DNA from: Gammaproteobacteria bacterium
GTDB lineage: Bacteria; Pseudomonadota; Gammaproteobacteria; Arenicellales; Poriferihabitantaceae
Length of the DNA stretch: 60,157 bases
Assembly (NCBI GenBank): GCA_030432755.1
Contig: JAUILZ010000022.1
Coordinates: 1 to 60,157, forward strand
Direction: 5' to 3'
The position numbers and the translations under genes were made by a program. The notes beneath the pieces are model-generated. The model made no database searches, was not told where the DNA came from, and was given only the letters and a program-made list of their open reading frames with translations. Numbering within the stretch: the stretch's first letter is position 1; the number at the start of each line of letters is the position of its first letter. Below are positions 35,108 through 49,988 of the stretch, piece after piece.

Positions 35108-35644
35108 ATGTCATTCAAAAGATTCGAGAGATTCAAGATGTCCACAACTCTTCGTTGCCTGCTGGCGCTCCTTATGCTGACTGCTTTTTCCGGCCCTGCA
35201 CTGGCGGAGAAGATCGGTTACGTGGACGCGCGCAGGCTGATCGACGAATCGCCCCAGGGGCAGGCCGAACTGCAGAAGCTGGAGGCGGAGTTCGCCGAGC
35301 GTAACCGCGACATCAAGGGCCGTATCGACCTGTTCGAGTCGCGCGAGGCCGAACTCGAAAAAAACGCGGTTTTGATGGCGCCCGAAGAGGTGGAAAGGAC
35401 CACCGAGGAGCTGCGCGCCATGCAGCGCGACATCCGCCGGGACCAGCGGGACTACCAGGAGGAATACAATGCGCGCCGCAATCGCAGCCTGGCGGAACTG
35501 CAGAAGGTAATCTCGGAGGCGGTCATCTTCATCGCCCGGCGTGACGAATACGATCTCATCGTGCAGCAGGGCGTCTACGCCAGTGAGCGTATCGACCTGA
35601 CCAACATCGTGCTCGACGAGCTCAAGAATCGGGCGGGGCAGTAG
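35108..35644 (+). CDS. skp: Periplasmic chaperone Skp/OmpH
   Basis: A 178-residue holdase that carries unfolded outer-membrane proteins to BamA. The signal peptide is within the first 35 residues (STTLRCLLALLMLTAFSGPALA), the mature protein starts EKIGYVDARRLI, and most of the rest is a long coiled-coil hairpin (LQKLEAEFAERNRDIKG ... RRDQRDYQEEYNARRNRSLAELQK, in two halves). The C-terminus AIDLT-like IDLTNIVLDEL is typical. The ATG at 35108 (MSFK) has an upstream AGGATC; ATG at 35138 is an alternative that gives a tidier signal peptide. A strong GC hairpin without a T tract (35065-35086) precedes it. Confidence 0.94.
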   Translation: MSFKRFERFKMSTTLRCLLALLMLTAFSGPALAEKIGYVDARRLIDESPQGQAELQKLEAEFAERNRDIKGRIDLFESREAELEKNAVLMAPEEVERTTEELRAMQRDIRRDQRDYQEEYNARRNRSLAELQKVISEAVIFIARRDEYDLIVQQGVYASERIDLTNIVLDELKNRAGQ

Positions 35645-35666
35645 CGCTCGATCCACGCGCGCGGTC

Positions 35667-36710
35667 GTGAGCCCACACGACAGGCCCAAGCGGCGCGCCG
35701 TGCGCCTCGCGGAGATCGCGGCGGTCGCAGAGGGCAGCATCCTGGGTGACCCGGACGCCACCGTCATTGGCATCGCGAGCCTTGACCAGGCAGAACCGGA
35801 CAAGTTGTCCTTCCTGGTCTCGCCGCGCCAGTTTCCCGATTCACTGCCCGCCACGCCGGGGGTCGTCCTGGTGTGCCCCGAACAAGCCGACCTGTTTGAC
35901 GGCAATCGCATCGTCGTCAGCGATCCCTACCTCGCCTATGCGCGGGTCAGCGCCCTGTTCACTGACGATGTCGTCGCAGCCAGTGATCCGCTGATTCATC
36001 CCGCCGCGGTCATCGCCGTCGATGCGGAGCTGGGCGACAACGTGCGTATTGGCCCCGGCAGCATCATCGGCCCGCGCGTGCGCATTGGTGACAACAGCGT
36101 CATCGGCGCGCGCGTGGTGATCGAGGCGGATTGCGTCCTGGGGGATGACTGCCAGGTGGAGTCCGCGGTGACGATCTGCCGCGGCAGTCGTATAGGACGC
36201 GCCTGCGTGCTCTCTCCCGGCGTGGTTATCGGTTCCAGCGGATTCGGCTACGCGCCGGATGGCAGTCGCTGGCAAAAGATTCACCAGCTCGGCGGCGTCA
36301 GCATCGGCGACGAGGTGGAGATCGGCGCGAACACCACCATCGACCGGGGCGCCATCGATGACACGGTGATCGGCGACCGGGTCAAGATGGACAACCTGAT
36401 CCAGATCGCCCACAACGTCCGGATAGGCGATGATACAATCATGGCCGCCTGCACCGGGGTGGCGGGCAGTACTGTGATCGGTAAGCGTTGCCGTATTGGC
36501 GGCCGGGTGTCGGTATACGGTCATCTGACCATCGCCGACGATGTCACGCTGGCTGCCTGCTCGAACATATACCGTTCCGTCAGCGAACCGGGAGCCTGGT
36601 CGTCCATGGTTCCGGCGCAACCGGTGCGCCAGTGGCAACGCGTAGTCGTGGCGCTCAACCGGTTAAGCGGGCGTCGTGGAAAAGATGGCGGACAAAACGG
36701 CGACGATTGA
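35667..36710 (+). CDS. lpxD: UDP-3-O-acylglucosamine N-acyltransferase
   Basis: A 347-residue trimeric enzyme that adds the second hydroxyacyl chain in lipid A synthesis. The N-terminal uridine-binding domain (RLAEIAAVAEGSILGD) leads to a left-handed beta-helix of hexapeptide turns (IGPRVRIGDNSVIGARVVIEA and on). The catalytic histidines are in IQIAHNVRIG and SVYGHLTIADD. It starts with GTG at 35667, 22 bp after skp. C-terminal helix VRQWQRVVVALNRL is present. Part of the lpxD-fabZ-lpxA-lpxB set. Confidence 0.97.
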   Translation: MSPHDRPKRRAVRLAEIAAVAEGSILGDPDATVIGIASLDQAEPDKLSFLVSPRQFPDSLPATPGVVLVCPEQADLFDGNRIVVSDPYLAYARVSALFTDDVVAASDPLIHPAAVIAVDAELGDNVRIGPGSIIGPRVRIGDNSVIGARVVIEADCVLGDDCQVESAVTICRGSRIGRACVLSPGVVIGSSGFGYAPDGSRWQKIHQLGGVSIGDEVEIGANTTIDRGAIDDTVIGDRVKMDNLIQIAHNVRIGDDTIMAACTGVAGSTVIGKRCRIGGRVSVYGHLTIADDVTLAACSNIYRSVSEPGAWSSMVPAQPVRQWQRVVVALNRLSGRRGKDGGQNGDD

Positions 36711-36741
36711 CAAAAGACCGGACAAGACAGGAAACAACAAC

Positions 36742-37194
36742 ATGAGCGACGACGCGATTCTCGACATCAACCGGGTGATGGAAATCCTTCCCCACCGGTA
36801 TCCCTTTCTCCTTATCGACAGGGTTCTCGACTACAAGGTCGGAGAGTCGTTACGCGCGCTCAAGAACGTCAGCGTCAACGAACCATTCTTCCAGGGGCAT
36901 TTCCCGATCCGGCCGGTGTTCCCCGGCGTGTTGATCCTCGAGGCCATCGCCCAGGCTTCCGCCATCCTCGCCAGCCTGAGCTTCGAGGAGGACCCGGGCG
37001 AGAACATCATCTTCCTGTTTGCGGGCATCGACAACGCCCGCTTCAAGCGCCCCGTCGAGCCCGGCGACCAGCTGCTGCTCGAGGTTCAACCCACCCATTA
37101 CAAGCGGAAGATCTGGAAGTACGCGGGCAAGGCGACGGTGGACGGCGTGCTCGCGGCGGAAACGAGCATCATATTCACCTACCGCAATTATTGA
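36742..37194 (+). CDS. fabZ: 3-hydroxyacyl-ACP dehydratase FabZ
   Basis: A 150-residue hotdog-fold dehydratase of fatty acid elongation, which competes with LpxA for the same hydroxyacyl-ACP. The active-site His is in FFQGHFPIRPVFPGVL and the Glu follows in LILEAIAQASA. N-terminal EILPHRYPFLLIDRVLD is diagnostic. ATG at 36742 is chosen; a longer frame back to 36676 would overlap the lpxD end with non-homologous residues. Its stop shares one base with the lpxA start (TGATG). Confidence 0.98.
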   Translation: MSDDAILDINRVMEILPHRYPFLLIDRVLDYKVGESLRALKNVSVNEPFFQGHFPIRPVFPGVLILEAIAQASAILASLSFEEDPGENIIFLFAGIDNARFKRPVEPGDQLLLEVQPTHYKRKIWKYAGKATVDGVLAAETSIIFTYRNY

Positions 37195-37973
37195 TGGCGG
37201 AGATCCATCCCTCCGCGATCGTCGATCCCGGCGCCGAACTCGGTAGCGGGATAGAGGTCGGACCATTCAGCATCATCGAGAAGGACGTCGTCATCGGCGA
37301 CAATACCTGGATCGGTCCCCACGTGGTGATCCGCAGCCATACGCAGATCGGCCGCGACAACAGGATCTACCAGTTCAGCTCCATCGGCGAAGCGCCGCAG
37401 TACCGGGGCTACCAGGGCGAACCGACCCGGCTCGTTATTGGCGACCGCAACATCATTCGCGAGTACTGCACGCTCAACCGCGGCACCGCGAGCCATCTCG
37501 GTGAAACACGCATAGGCAATGACAACTTCATCATGGCCTACGTGCATATCGCCCATGACTGCACCCTGGGCAGCAACATCATTTTCGCCAACGGCGCGAG
37601 TCTTGCGGGGCACGTTGACGTCGGCGATTACGCGATCATGGGCGGCTTCTCCCTGGTGCACCAGTTCTGCAAGGTGGGTGCCCATTGCATTACTGGCATC
37701 GGCGCGATCTGCTTCCAGGACGTGCCACCCTACATCGTCGCCGCGGGCAACTCCGCTCAGCCCTACGGGATCAACGTCAAGGGACTCCACCGGCGCGATT
37801 TTTCCGACGAGACCATCTCCCTCCTGAAACGCGCCTACCGCCTGCTGTATCGCAGCAACCTGGACCTCAAGACCGCGATCACGGAGATCGACCGGCTCGC
37901 GCCAGGCAATACCGTCATCGCCACCTTCAGTGACTTCCTGCGCCACTCGGAACGTGGCGTGATCCGCCGCTGA
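37194..37973 (+). CDS. lpxA: UDP-N-acetylglucosamine O-acyltransferase
   Basis: A 259-residue trimeric acyltransferase that starts lipid A synthesis. Left-handed beta-helix repeats cover residues 1-185 (IHPSAIVDPGAELGSGIEVG on), with the catalytic His in ANGASLAGHVDVGDY and neighbours SLVHQFCKVGAH. The C-terminal helical domain has YGINVKGLHRRDFSDETI and FSDFLRHSERGVIRR. Acyl chain length cannot be safely read from the ruler residues here. It overlaps fabZ by one base and is nine bases before lpxB. Confidence 0.98.
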   Translation: MAEIHPSAIVDPGAELGSGIEVGPFSIIEKDVVIGDNTWIGPHVVIRSHTQIGRDNRIYQFSSIGEAPQYRGYQGEPTRLVIGDRNIIREYCTLNRGTASHLGETRIGNDNFIMAYVHIAHDCTLGSNIIFANGASLAGHVDVGDYAIMGGFSLVHQFCKVGAHCITGIGAICFQDVPPYIVAAGNSAQPYGINVKGLHRRDFSDETISLLKRAYRLLYRSNLDLKTAITEIDRLAPGNTVIATFSDFLRHSERGVIRR

Positions 37974-37982
37974 TCCCGGGGC

Positions 37983-39125
37983 GTGGCGGCGCTGCGGGTT
38001 GCCATCGTTGCCGGGGAGCCCTCCGGCGATCGTCTCGGCGCCGGCCTGGTGCGCGAACTCCGCCGTCGTCACCCGGATGCCGTGTTCGAGGGGATCGGCG
38101 GTGAGGGCATGGCGGCGGCCGGCTGTGACACGCTGTACCACATGGAGCGGATCGGCGTCATGGGACTCGACGGCCTGTGGGCCAAGCTGCGCGACATTCT
38201 CGCCATTCGCCGCGATCTCGCCAGGCGCTGGAGCGAGGACCCTCCCGCGGTATTCGTCGGCGTGGACGTGCCCGATTTCAACCTCGGCCTGGAACTGAAG
38301 CTCCGCAAGCGCAACATTCCCTGCGTGCACTATGTCAGCCCCACGGTTTGGGCCTGGCGTGGCTACCGGATCCATCGCATACGCCGCGCGGTAAGCCACA
38401 TGCTGGCGTTGTTCCCCTTTGAGGTGGCGTACTACCAGCGCCACGACGTCCCGGTCACCTGCGTCGGTCATCCGATGGCTGACGAGATCGGTGAACCCGA
38501 TCCCCTTGCCGCGCGCGCCGCCCTGGGGCTTGGTGAAGGAACCGTCATCGCGCTCCTGCCCGGCAGTCGCCGCAGCGAGGTGCGCCGCCTGGCGGAACCG
38601 CTGGTGCAAGCCGCGCGCCTGCTCCTCGAGCGCTTCCCCGATGCGCGCTTCGTACTGCCGTTCGCCAATGACGGCGTGCGCGCCACGTTTTACGAAATCG
38701 TGGGCGATACCGGCAGCCTGCCACTCGAGGCGCTGGACGGCCAGGCGCGACTCGCCCTGGAAGCCGCCGACGTGGCGGTCCTCGCCTCGGGTACCGCGTC
38801 GCTGGAGGCCGCGCTCCTGCAGGTTCCCCATGTCGTGGTCTACCGCATGTCCGGCTTCAGCTACTGGTACATGCGTCGCCTGGCCAACGTGGATCACTAT
38901 TCGATGCCCAATCACCTCCTGCCGGAGCCCCGTGTGCCCGAACTGATCCAGCAGGACGCGACCCCGGAGAAGATTGTTGAAGAGGTCTCCTCATACCTGC
39001 ACAATCCGGAGCGTATGCAACAGATCCGTGCCGAATTCGCCACCCTCCACGAGGACCTTCACCGGGACGCGGATCGGCTCGCGGCGGACGTGGTGGACCG
39101 CTATCTCGCCGCCCATGGCAACTGA
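37983..39125 (+). CDS. lpxB: Lipid-A-disaccharide synthase
   Basis: A 380-residue GT19 glycosyltransferase condensing lipid X with UDP-diacylglucosamine at the inner membrane. Motifs are [18 protein letters not shown] at the N-terminus, [64 protein letters not shown] and [16 protein letters not shown]. The start is GTG at 37983 (MAALRVAIV). It overlaps rnhB by 11 bases. Full length, ordinary. Confidence 0.97.
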   Translation: MAALRVAIVAGEPSGDRLGAGLVRELRRRHPDAVFEGIGGEGMAAAGCDTLYHMERIGVMGLDGLWAKLRDILAIRRDLARRWSEDPPAVFVGVDVPDFNLGLELKLRKRNIPCVHYVSPTVWAWRGYRIHRIRRAVSHMLALFPFEVAYYQRHDVPVTCVGHPMADEIGEPDPLAARAALGLGEGTVIALLPGSRRSEVRRLAEPLVQAARLLLERFPDARFVLPFANDGVRATFYEIVGDTGSLPLEALDGQARLALEAADVAVLASGTASLEAALLQVPHVVVYRMSGFSYWYMRRLANVDHYSMPNHLLPEPRVPELIQQDATPEKIVEEVSSYLHNPERMQQIRAEFATLHEDLHRDADRLAADVVDRYLAAHGN

Positions 39126-39717
39126 TCCCGTGGTCATCGTCGCGGGGGTGGACGAGGCCGGGCGCGGTCCGCTCGCGGGTCCGGTGGTGGCCGCGGCGGT
39201 GGTGCTGTCTCCCGATGATCCCATCGCCGGCCTGGATGATTCGAAGCGTCTCAGCGCGGCGCGTCGCGCAGACCTGGAACAGGAAATCATGTCGCGTGCG
39301 CTCGGCTGGCATGTCGCCGCCGCGACCGTTGAGGAAATCGACACCCTCAATATTCTCCAGGCGACCCTGCTGGCGATGCGGCGCGCGGTCTCCGGCCTCG
39401 GCATGACGCCGACGCTGGCGCTGGTGGACGGCAACCGCGACCCCGGCCTCGGTCTGCCCACGCGCACCGTGGTAGGCGGGGATCACCTGCACGCGGAGAT
39501 TTCCGCAGCCTCCATCCTCGCCAAGGAGTCCCGTGACCGCGTCATGCTGGACCTTGCGCGCGAACATCCGCTCTACGGCTTCGAGCGCCACAAGGGCTAT
39601 CCCACCGCCGCGCACATGGCCGCCCTCGGCGTTCATGGCCCCTGCGCGCATCACCGGCGGAGTTTCGCGCCAGTTCGCCGCTGCCTGGGTGGTGCGGTGG
39701 TCGAGGTGGGCGCCTGA
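39115..39717 (+). CDS. rnhB: Ribonuclease HII
   Basis: A 200-residue RNase that removes ribonucleotides from DNA and RNA-DNA hybrids. The acidic active site is visible: [17 protein letters not shown] (Asp, Glu), [11 protein letters not shown] (Asp) and the family [22 protein letters not shown], which follows. [24 protein letters not shown] is the normal C-terminal region, quoted in pieces. I chose the ATG at 39115, since the longer frame is the shadow of lpxB. It lies five bases before dnaE, as in many proteobacteria. Confidence 0.97.
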   Translation: MATDPVVIVAGVDEAGRGPLAGPVVAAAVVLSPDDPIAGLDDSKRLSAARRADLEQEIMSRALGWHVAAATVEEIDTLNILQATLLAMRRAVSGLGMTPTLALVDGNRDPGLGLPTRTVVGGDHLHAEISAASILAKESRDRVMLDLAREHPLYGFERHKGYPTAAHMAALGVHGPCAHHRRSFAPVRRCLGGAVVEVGA

Positions 39718-39722
39718 CGACG

Positions 39723-43261
<3,539 letters not shown>

Positions 43262-43265
<4 letters not shown>

Positions 43266-44005
43266 TCGAACTGACCCTGTCACAGCTCGCGCTGGCGGGG
43301 CTGATTTTCGTCTGGTCGGGGTTCGTCCGCGCCGGGCTCGGCTTCGGCGGCAACGCGATGACCCTGCCGCTCGCGCTGCTGCTGATCGACGATCCACTAC
43401 TGTGGCTGCCGATCTTCGCGTCCCACCTGCTGGTGTTCTCCGCGGTCGCGCTCTACGGGCGCATGGACAACGTCGACTGGGGCTATCTCTGGAAGGCGCT
43501 CGTCATCCTCATCATTCCCAAGATTGCCGGCGTGTTCGGCCTCCTCAACCTGCCAACCGACCTAGTGGTGAACGCGATCTACGTGATCACCGGGCTCTAC
43601 GCGGTAACCTACATCCTGGACATCAACCTTCGCAGCAACGGCAGGATGCTGGACGTGGTGTTGCTTGGCATCGGCGGCTATGCCAGCGGCGTGTCACTAA
43701 TCGGTGCGCCTTTGATTTCCGCGGTGTTCGCGCGCCACGTCGCCCTCCATCAGGTCCGCGATACGCTGTTCGTGCTGTGGACGATCCTGGTGGCGATCAA
43801 GATGTCCACGTTCATCGCCTGGAACGTCGACCTGCAGTTGCCCACCATGGCGTTACTGCTCCTGCCCGCATCCCTCGGCCACTGGCTGGGCAGCCACGCG
43901 CACCAGGCGCTGATCCGCGGCGACGGCCGCCATTTCAAGACCGCGCTCGGCTGCGCATTACTCGCGGTATGTTGCTACGGCCTCTGGTCGGGGCTCGGCG
44001 CCTGA
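43262..44005 (+). CDS. TauE/SafE-type membrane permease
   Basis: A 247-residue polytopic membrane protein of the TauE/SafE/YfcA (DUF81) family, members of which move sulfonates or organic anions. About seven to eight helices are seen; the family signature FVRAGLGFGGNAMTLPLALL is near residue 20, and its repeat GVSLIGAPLISAVFA near residue 145. A GTG start at 43262 overlaps the dnaE stop. It converges with the aldo/keto reductase gene after 31 bp. The substrate cannot be inferred. Confidence 0.85.
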
Positions 44006-44036
44006 GGCCAGCCGCGCAAGCCAGGTTGAAGTCGGT

Positions 44037-45032
44037 TCAGTCCCGCTCCGAATCCACGGCCTTCATCAGCCCCGCGGTATAGCGGTCCCCGACCACGGTG
44101 TCGGGATTGATCAACGCATCGAGCTCGGCCACGGTATCCGCGTCGAGCTTTATATCGCCGGCGCACGCGTTCTCTTCAAGCCAGTCGATATGCTTGGTGC
44201 CCGGTATCGGAATGAAGCCGTCGTCGCGATTCAGCAGCCAGGCGAGCGCGAGCTGCGCCATGGTGCAGTCACAGCGCTCGGCGATTTCGGCGTAGGGTTT
44301 CAGCAACCTCACATTTTGCGCGAAGACCTCGGGCTCGAATCGCGGCCGGGCGATGGTGGCGCGGATATCGTTGGGTTCCACCGTGGTGACGTCGCCACAC
44401 TTGCCGGTAAGGAACTGGCGCGCCAGCGGAGAGAATGGTACGAAGGCGATGTCCAGTTCCGCGCAGGTGGCGAGGATTCCCCGTTCCGGGGTGCGGGACC
44501 AGAGCGAGTACTCCGACTGCACCGCGGTGACCGGGTGCACCGCATGGGCCTTGCGCAGGCTGACGGTGGAGATCTCCGACAGGCCGATGGTGCGCACCTT
44601 GCCGGCCTCCACCATGCGCGACAGCGCGCCCACGCTTTCCTCCACCGGCACTTTCGCGTCGATACGATGCAGGTAGTAGAGGTCGATCACGTCGGTCTTC
44701 AGTCGGCGCAGGCTGTCCTCGCAGGTTTTCAGCAGCACCTCGGGGCGACCGTTGGCGGCAGTCTTGCCCTCTTCGTTCTTGTAGATCCCGCACTTGCTCG
44801 CGAGCACGTACTCGTCGCGTCGGGTGGGAAGGTACTTGCCGATCAACGACTCGTTATGACCCGAGCCGTACATCGACGCGGTATCCAGGAATGTATAGCC
44901 GACATCCAGCGCGCGGTTCAGTAACCTGCCGGAATAGGCTTCGTCCGGACGCGGACCATAGCCCGCGGAGACATTCATGCAGCCGAGGCCGATGGCGGAG
45001 ACGGAGAACGGTCCGAGTTTTCTGGAATGCAT
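44037..45032 (-). CDS. Aldo/keto reductase
   Basis: A 331-residue NADPH-dependent TIM-barrel oxidoreductase. The catalytic tetrad is visible: Asp and Tyr in DTASMYGSGHNE, Lys in VLASKCG and His in LYYLHRIDAKVP. The cofactor-binding C-terminal segment IPIPGTKHIDWLEENA is present. It resembles the AKR13/YakC-like group with the start LGPFSVSAIGLGCMNVSAGYG (quoted as LGPFSVSAIGLGCMN). ATG at 45032 is chosen. It follows the AraC/Rob-type regulator on the same strand after 82 bp and may be under its control. Confidence 0.93.
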   Translation of the reverse strand: MHSRKLGPFSVSAIGLGCMNVSAGYGPRPDEAYSGRLLNRALDVGYTFLDTASMYGSGHNESLIGKYLPTRRDEYVLASKCGIYKNEEGKTAANGRPEVLLKTCEDSLRRLKTDVIDLYYLHRIDAKVPVEESVGALSRMVEAGKVRTIGLSEISTVSLRKAHAVHPVTAVQSEYSLWSRTPERGILATCAELDIAFVPFSPLARQFLTGKCGDVTTVEPNDIRATIARPRFEPEVFAQNVRLLKPYAEIAERCDCTMAQLALAWLLNRDDGFIPIPGTKHIDWLEENACAGDIKLDADTVAELDALINPDTVVGDRYTAGLMKAVDSERD

Positions 45033-45114
45033 TGCGATGGGTATCTTTGGATTCGTGGAATGTGCCGCACGTGAGGCGCAAAGCGCCGGATTGTAACCCG
45101 TGGTTGAGCCCTGC

Positions 45115-45993
45115 TCAGGCGAACTCGAGAGGCAGGTGGAAATCGAGATCGAAACGCTCGTCGGTGGCAAGGAACTGGTTGCGGTGATAGCGCACGAATG
45201 CCGGCGTGGTGCCCGCCTGGTATCCGGAATCCGGCAGCCAGCGGGTAACGACCTTGTTGATCCAGGGCAGGAGTTCGCCGTAGCGCCCCTCGATGCGGCA
45301 ACGCGCATGCAGGCCGCCTGGTATCACCAGGCTGCTGACCGGGCCGCGCCGAAGCACAGGCCTGTCGATGCCCACGCAGGCCACGTAGCGGCATCGGTCC
45401 AGTGGCACCCACGCGGGATTGGAATGATGCAGGCCGATCTGCACCGTCATCTCGCGCGATTCCAACTCGCACCAGGCGCGTAGCGCCTGCCAGGCATTGG
45501 CGATGCTTCGCCCATAGCCCTGGTGGCGCACGTAGGCCACGGGTTGAGGCGCGAGGTTTTCCAGGCGGATGGAGGGCAGGGGCAGGGCATCGATCCGTTC
45601 GTAGGCGGCGGCGATCTCGGGATCGGCGCGCCACGCCCTGTCGCCACGGGGCTGTTCGCCGCTTCGCCAGCGGCCGGGGCTGGTGCCGAAGGTGGCGCGG
45701 AATGCCTGGCTGAACGAGGAGAGCGAGGCGAAGCCGCATTTCTGCGCGATCTCGATGATGGGCGTACCGCGATGGAAGGTGAGCTGGTTGGCGGCCTGCT
45801 CGAGCCTGGTCCGGCGCACGTATCCATGTACGGTCTCGCCGGTGACCCTGCGGAACACCCGGTGAAAATGCTGCTCCGACCACGCGGCCAACCGCGCCAG
45901 TTCCACCGCGCCGAGATCAGCTGAAATATCCCGGTGGATGGCGTAGAGCACGTCGTTGATCCGGGCCACCTGGTCCGTGGATAGCATGAACAT
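45115..45993 (-). CDS. AraC/Rob-type regulator with GyrI-like effector domain
   Basis: A 292-residue transcription factor with two AraC helix-turn-helix motifs at the N-terminus (VELARLAAWSEQHFHRVFRR and TPIIEIAQKCGFASLSSFSQ, followed by AFRATFGTSPGRWR) and a C-terminal GyrI-like small-molecule-binding domain (PQPVAYVRHQGYGRSIANAW, GLHHSNPAWVPLDRCRYVAC). This is the Rob/SoxS-like arrangement with a sensor attached. ATG at 45993 is chosen; ATG at 45987 also fits. It is divergent from an aminotransferase; the gap contains two direct repeats that look like its binding site. Confidence 0.93.
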   Translation of the reverse strand: MFMLSTDQVARINDVLYAIHRDISADLGAVELARLAAWSEQHFHRVFRRVTGETVHGYVRRTRLEQAANQLTFHRGTPIIEIAQKCGFASLSSFSQAFRATFGTSPGRWRSGEQPRGDRAWRADPEIAAAYERIDALPLPSIRLENLAPQPVAYVRHQGYGRSIANAWQALRAWCELESREMTVQIGLHHSNPAWVPLDRCRYVACVGIDRPVLRRGPVSSLVIPGGLHARCRIEGRYGELLPWINKVVTRWLPDSGYQAGTTPAFVRYHRNQFLATDERFDLDFHLPLEFA

Positions 45994-46000
45994 ACTAGTG

Positions 46001-46029
46001 CATAAATGGACAAAAATTATCGCATAAAT
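46001..46029. promoter_or_regulatory. Direct repeats in the regulator-aminotransferase gap
   Basis: CATAAAT occurs at 46001-46007 and 46023-46029, both preceded by G and followed by two bases and AC, with start-to-start spacing of 22 bp (about two helical turns). This is the geometry of AraC-family half-sites. The repeats lie eight bases from the regulator start codon and about 60 bp from the aminotransferase start. Confidence 0.6.
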
Positions 46030-46088
46030 CAACAAATGCTGATTCGCGTCGTTCTCCAGAATCGATCGGAGACCACGACGAGACGCCG

Positions 46089-47237
46089 ATGAACATCGCC
46101 ACCCGGGTTGCCGCCCTGCAACCCTCCTACATTCGCGAGATACTCTCCGCCGCGATGCGGCCGGGGGTGATATCCCTCGCCGGCGGGCTGCCCGCGAAGG
46201 AGAGTTTTCCCCTGGATCTGATGGCGCCGACCATCGCCGGTCTCGCCGGCCGTCCCGATCTCTTCCAGTATGGTTCGACCCGGGGCTATGAACCATTGGT
46301 GGAAACGCTCTCAGCCCAGCTGAATCTCGACGACGACAGCGACCTCGTGGTCTGCAACGGCTCCCAGCAGGCACTGGATCTCGTGGCGCGCACCTTCCTC
46401 GACCCGGGAGATGCGGTGGTGATGGAGGCGCCGTCCTACCTGGGCGCATTGCAGGTATTCCAGCTTGCCGGCGCGCATATTCTCACCGTGGAGCAGACAC
46501 CCGCGGGGCCTGACACCGACGCGCTCGCGACATTGTTTGCCGAACACGCGCCGAAGTTGTTCTACGCGGTGCCGGACTTTCACAATCCCACAGGCGTGTG
46601 CTGGTCGGCCACGGTTCGCTCTGCGGTGGCTGCTGCCTGCCGCGAGCACGGCGTGACCCTGGTGGAGGACAGCCCGTATCGCGACATCCGCTTTGCCGGC
46701 GAGCCATTGCCGCTGGTCTCGGACGCCTGTCCCGGGCAGGCCATCCTGTTGCGTTCATTTTCGAAGACAGTGGCCCCGGGACTGCGCCTCGGTGTGGCAG
46801 CGGGGCCACGGGAATGGATCGGCCACATGATTCGGGTAAAGCAGGCCGCGGACCTGCATACCGCGATTCCACAGCAGGCGATCCTGCGCGAGGTGCTCAG
46901 CCATGCGGAATACCGCGCGCATCTCCTTCGACTGTGTCGACTATACGAAAAGAGATATCTCGAACTGGGTGACGCCATTCGGCGACATATTGGGGACAGG
47001 GGGAGCCATGACCCCGTGGATGGTGGTATGTTTATCTGGTTGCGGCTCGACTCTGTCGATACCGTGGCGCTGGCGGAGCGCGCGATTGAACGGGGTGTGG
47101 CGGTGGTGCCGGGCGAGGTTTTCTACCCGGGAAACGACGCGCCTGGCTCATTTCTGCGACTCAATTTCAGCCATTCGCCCGTGCATCGCATGGATGATGC
47201 CGTTGGTCGGATCGCGGCATGCCTGGAGTGTGCGTAA
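46089..47237 (+). CDS. Class I/II PLP aminotransferase (2-aminoadipate/LysN-like)
   Basis: A 382-residue fold-type I aminotransferase of the MocR-related group without a DNA-binding domain. Landmarks are SAAMRPGVISLAGGLPAKESFPL at the N-terminus (shortened form RPGVISLAGGLP), VCNGSQQALDLVAR, YAVPDFHNPTG (PLP-stacking region), EDSPYRDIRF, and the Schiff-base Lys in LLRSFSKTVAPGLRLG. The family includes 2-aminoadipate and aromatic/valine-pyruvate-type transaminases; the substrate is open. The gene is divergent from the AraC/Rob-type regulator, which probably controls it. No terminator directly follows; the next terminator belongs to a candidate small RNA. Confidence 0.9.
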   Translation: MNIATRVAALQPSYIREILSAAMRPGVISLAGGLPAKESFPLDLMAPTIAGLAGRPDLFQYGSTRGYEPLVETLSAQLNLDDDSDLVVCNGSQQALDLVARTFLDPGDAVVMEAPSYLGALQVFQLAGAHILTVEQTPAGPDTDALATLFAEHAPKLFYAVPDFHNPTGVCWSATVRSAVAAACREHGVTLVEDSPYRDIRFAGEPLPLVSDACPGQAILLRSFSKTVAPGLRLGVAAGPREWIGHMIRVKQAADLHTAIPQQAILREVLSHAEYRAHLLRLCRLYEKRYLELGDAIRRHIGDRGSHDPVDGGMFIWLRLDSVDTVALAERAIERGVAVVPGEVFYPGNDAPGSFLRLNFSHSPVHRMDDAVGRIAACLECA

Positions 47238-47308
47238 ATATCGCAAAAACCCTGAAATTATCGGATATTTTCGCAATATTAAAACGTTGTAATTGAAGAC
47301 TTTTTTGG

Positions 47309-47337
47309 TTGCTTTACCCCATTGATTTCTGTACTGT
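47309..47337 (+). promoter_or_regulatory. Candidate sigma-70 promoter of the second small RNA
   Basis: TTGCTT at 47309-47314 and TACTGT at 47332-47337 are spaced by exactly 17 bp in an AT-rich stretch. A transcript would start near 47344 and reach the terminator at 47525. Confidence 0.55.
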
Positions 47338-47343
47338 TGGACG

Positions 47344-47525
47344 CATCACTACACTACGGGTGAGGGTAGAAGACGGATATCAGTGGCGGCTGGAAGCAAT
47401 CGCGGCAGGACGCATTCTCCAGTCACCCAGCACAGTTAAGCTAGACTGCACTAACTACCCCCCTTTCACCTCCGAGCAGTTCTAGCATTGCACCGGGATC
47501 CACCCCATGGTTCCCGGTTTTTTTT
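47344..47525 (+). ncRNA. Candidate small RNA of about 180 nt between aminotransferase and katG
   Basis: A promoter with 17-bp spacing lies upstream and a Rho-independent terminator downstream, with no convincing reading frame between. Internal pairing is extensive. GGTGA and GGGTAG (47359-47369) pair with CTACCC and TCACC (47455-47470). GGCGGCTGGA (47385-47394) pairs with TCCAGTCACC (47418-47427) with one mismatch and one G-U. A competing pairing, CTAGACTGC (47441-47449) with GCAG-TCTAG (47476-47485), would open the first stem, so two alternative folds are possible. No named family was recognised. Confidence 0.5.
47492..47525 (+). terminator. Rho-independent terminator of the second small RNA
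   Basis: ACCGGGA at 47492-47498 pairs with TCCCGGT at 47512-47518, followed by a run of T to 47525. It lies 255 bp beyond the aminotransferase stop. Confidence 0.82.
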
Positions 47526-47636
47526 GTCTGCAGGAAACGAAAGCCGCCTTTCATTCGGCAATGCCGGAAGCCGGTTGACGTCTCCATGTTTCCGACCGGG
47601 TTGTTCCGGGCGCCTCATGTCCGGGCGGGACACAGC

Positions 47637-47676
47637 AAAAAAAGCGGCGTATCGAAATCAATCGATACGCCGCTTT
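47637..47676 (-). terminator. Rho-independent terminator of katG
   Basis: A perfect 14-bp stem (AAAGCGGCGTATCG at 47641-47654 with its complement at 47663-47676) is followed on the minus strand by a T run (complement of 47637-47643). It ends the katG transcript. Confidence 0.9.
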
Positions 47677-47737
47677 GCCATCCGGCGAAAGCGTGAAGCT
47701 TCGCCGGGACTACCGCTATCCGTACAGGCTGACGATC

Positions 47738-49966
<2,229 letters not shown>

Positions 49967-49988
49967 TTACAAGTTTGATCCAGAATCG

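Noticed and set aside
37188..38915. 575-residue open frame opposite lpxA-lpxB
   Set aside because: Spans two well-supported genes on the other strand and has no recognisable domain.
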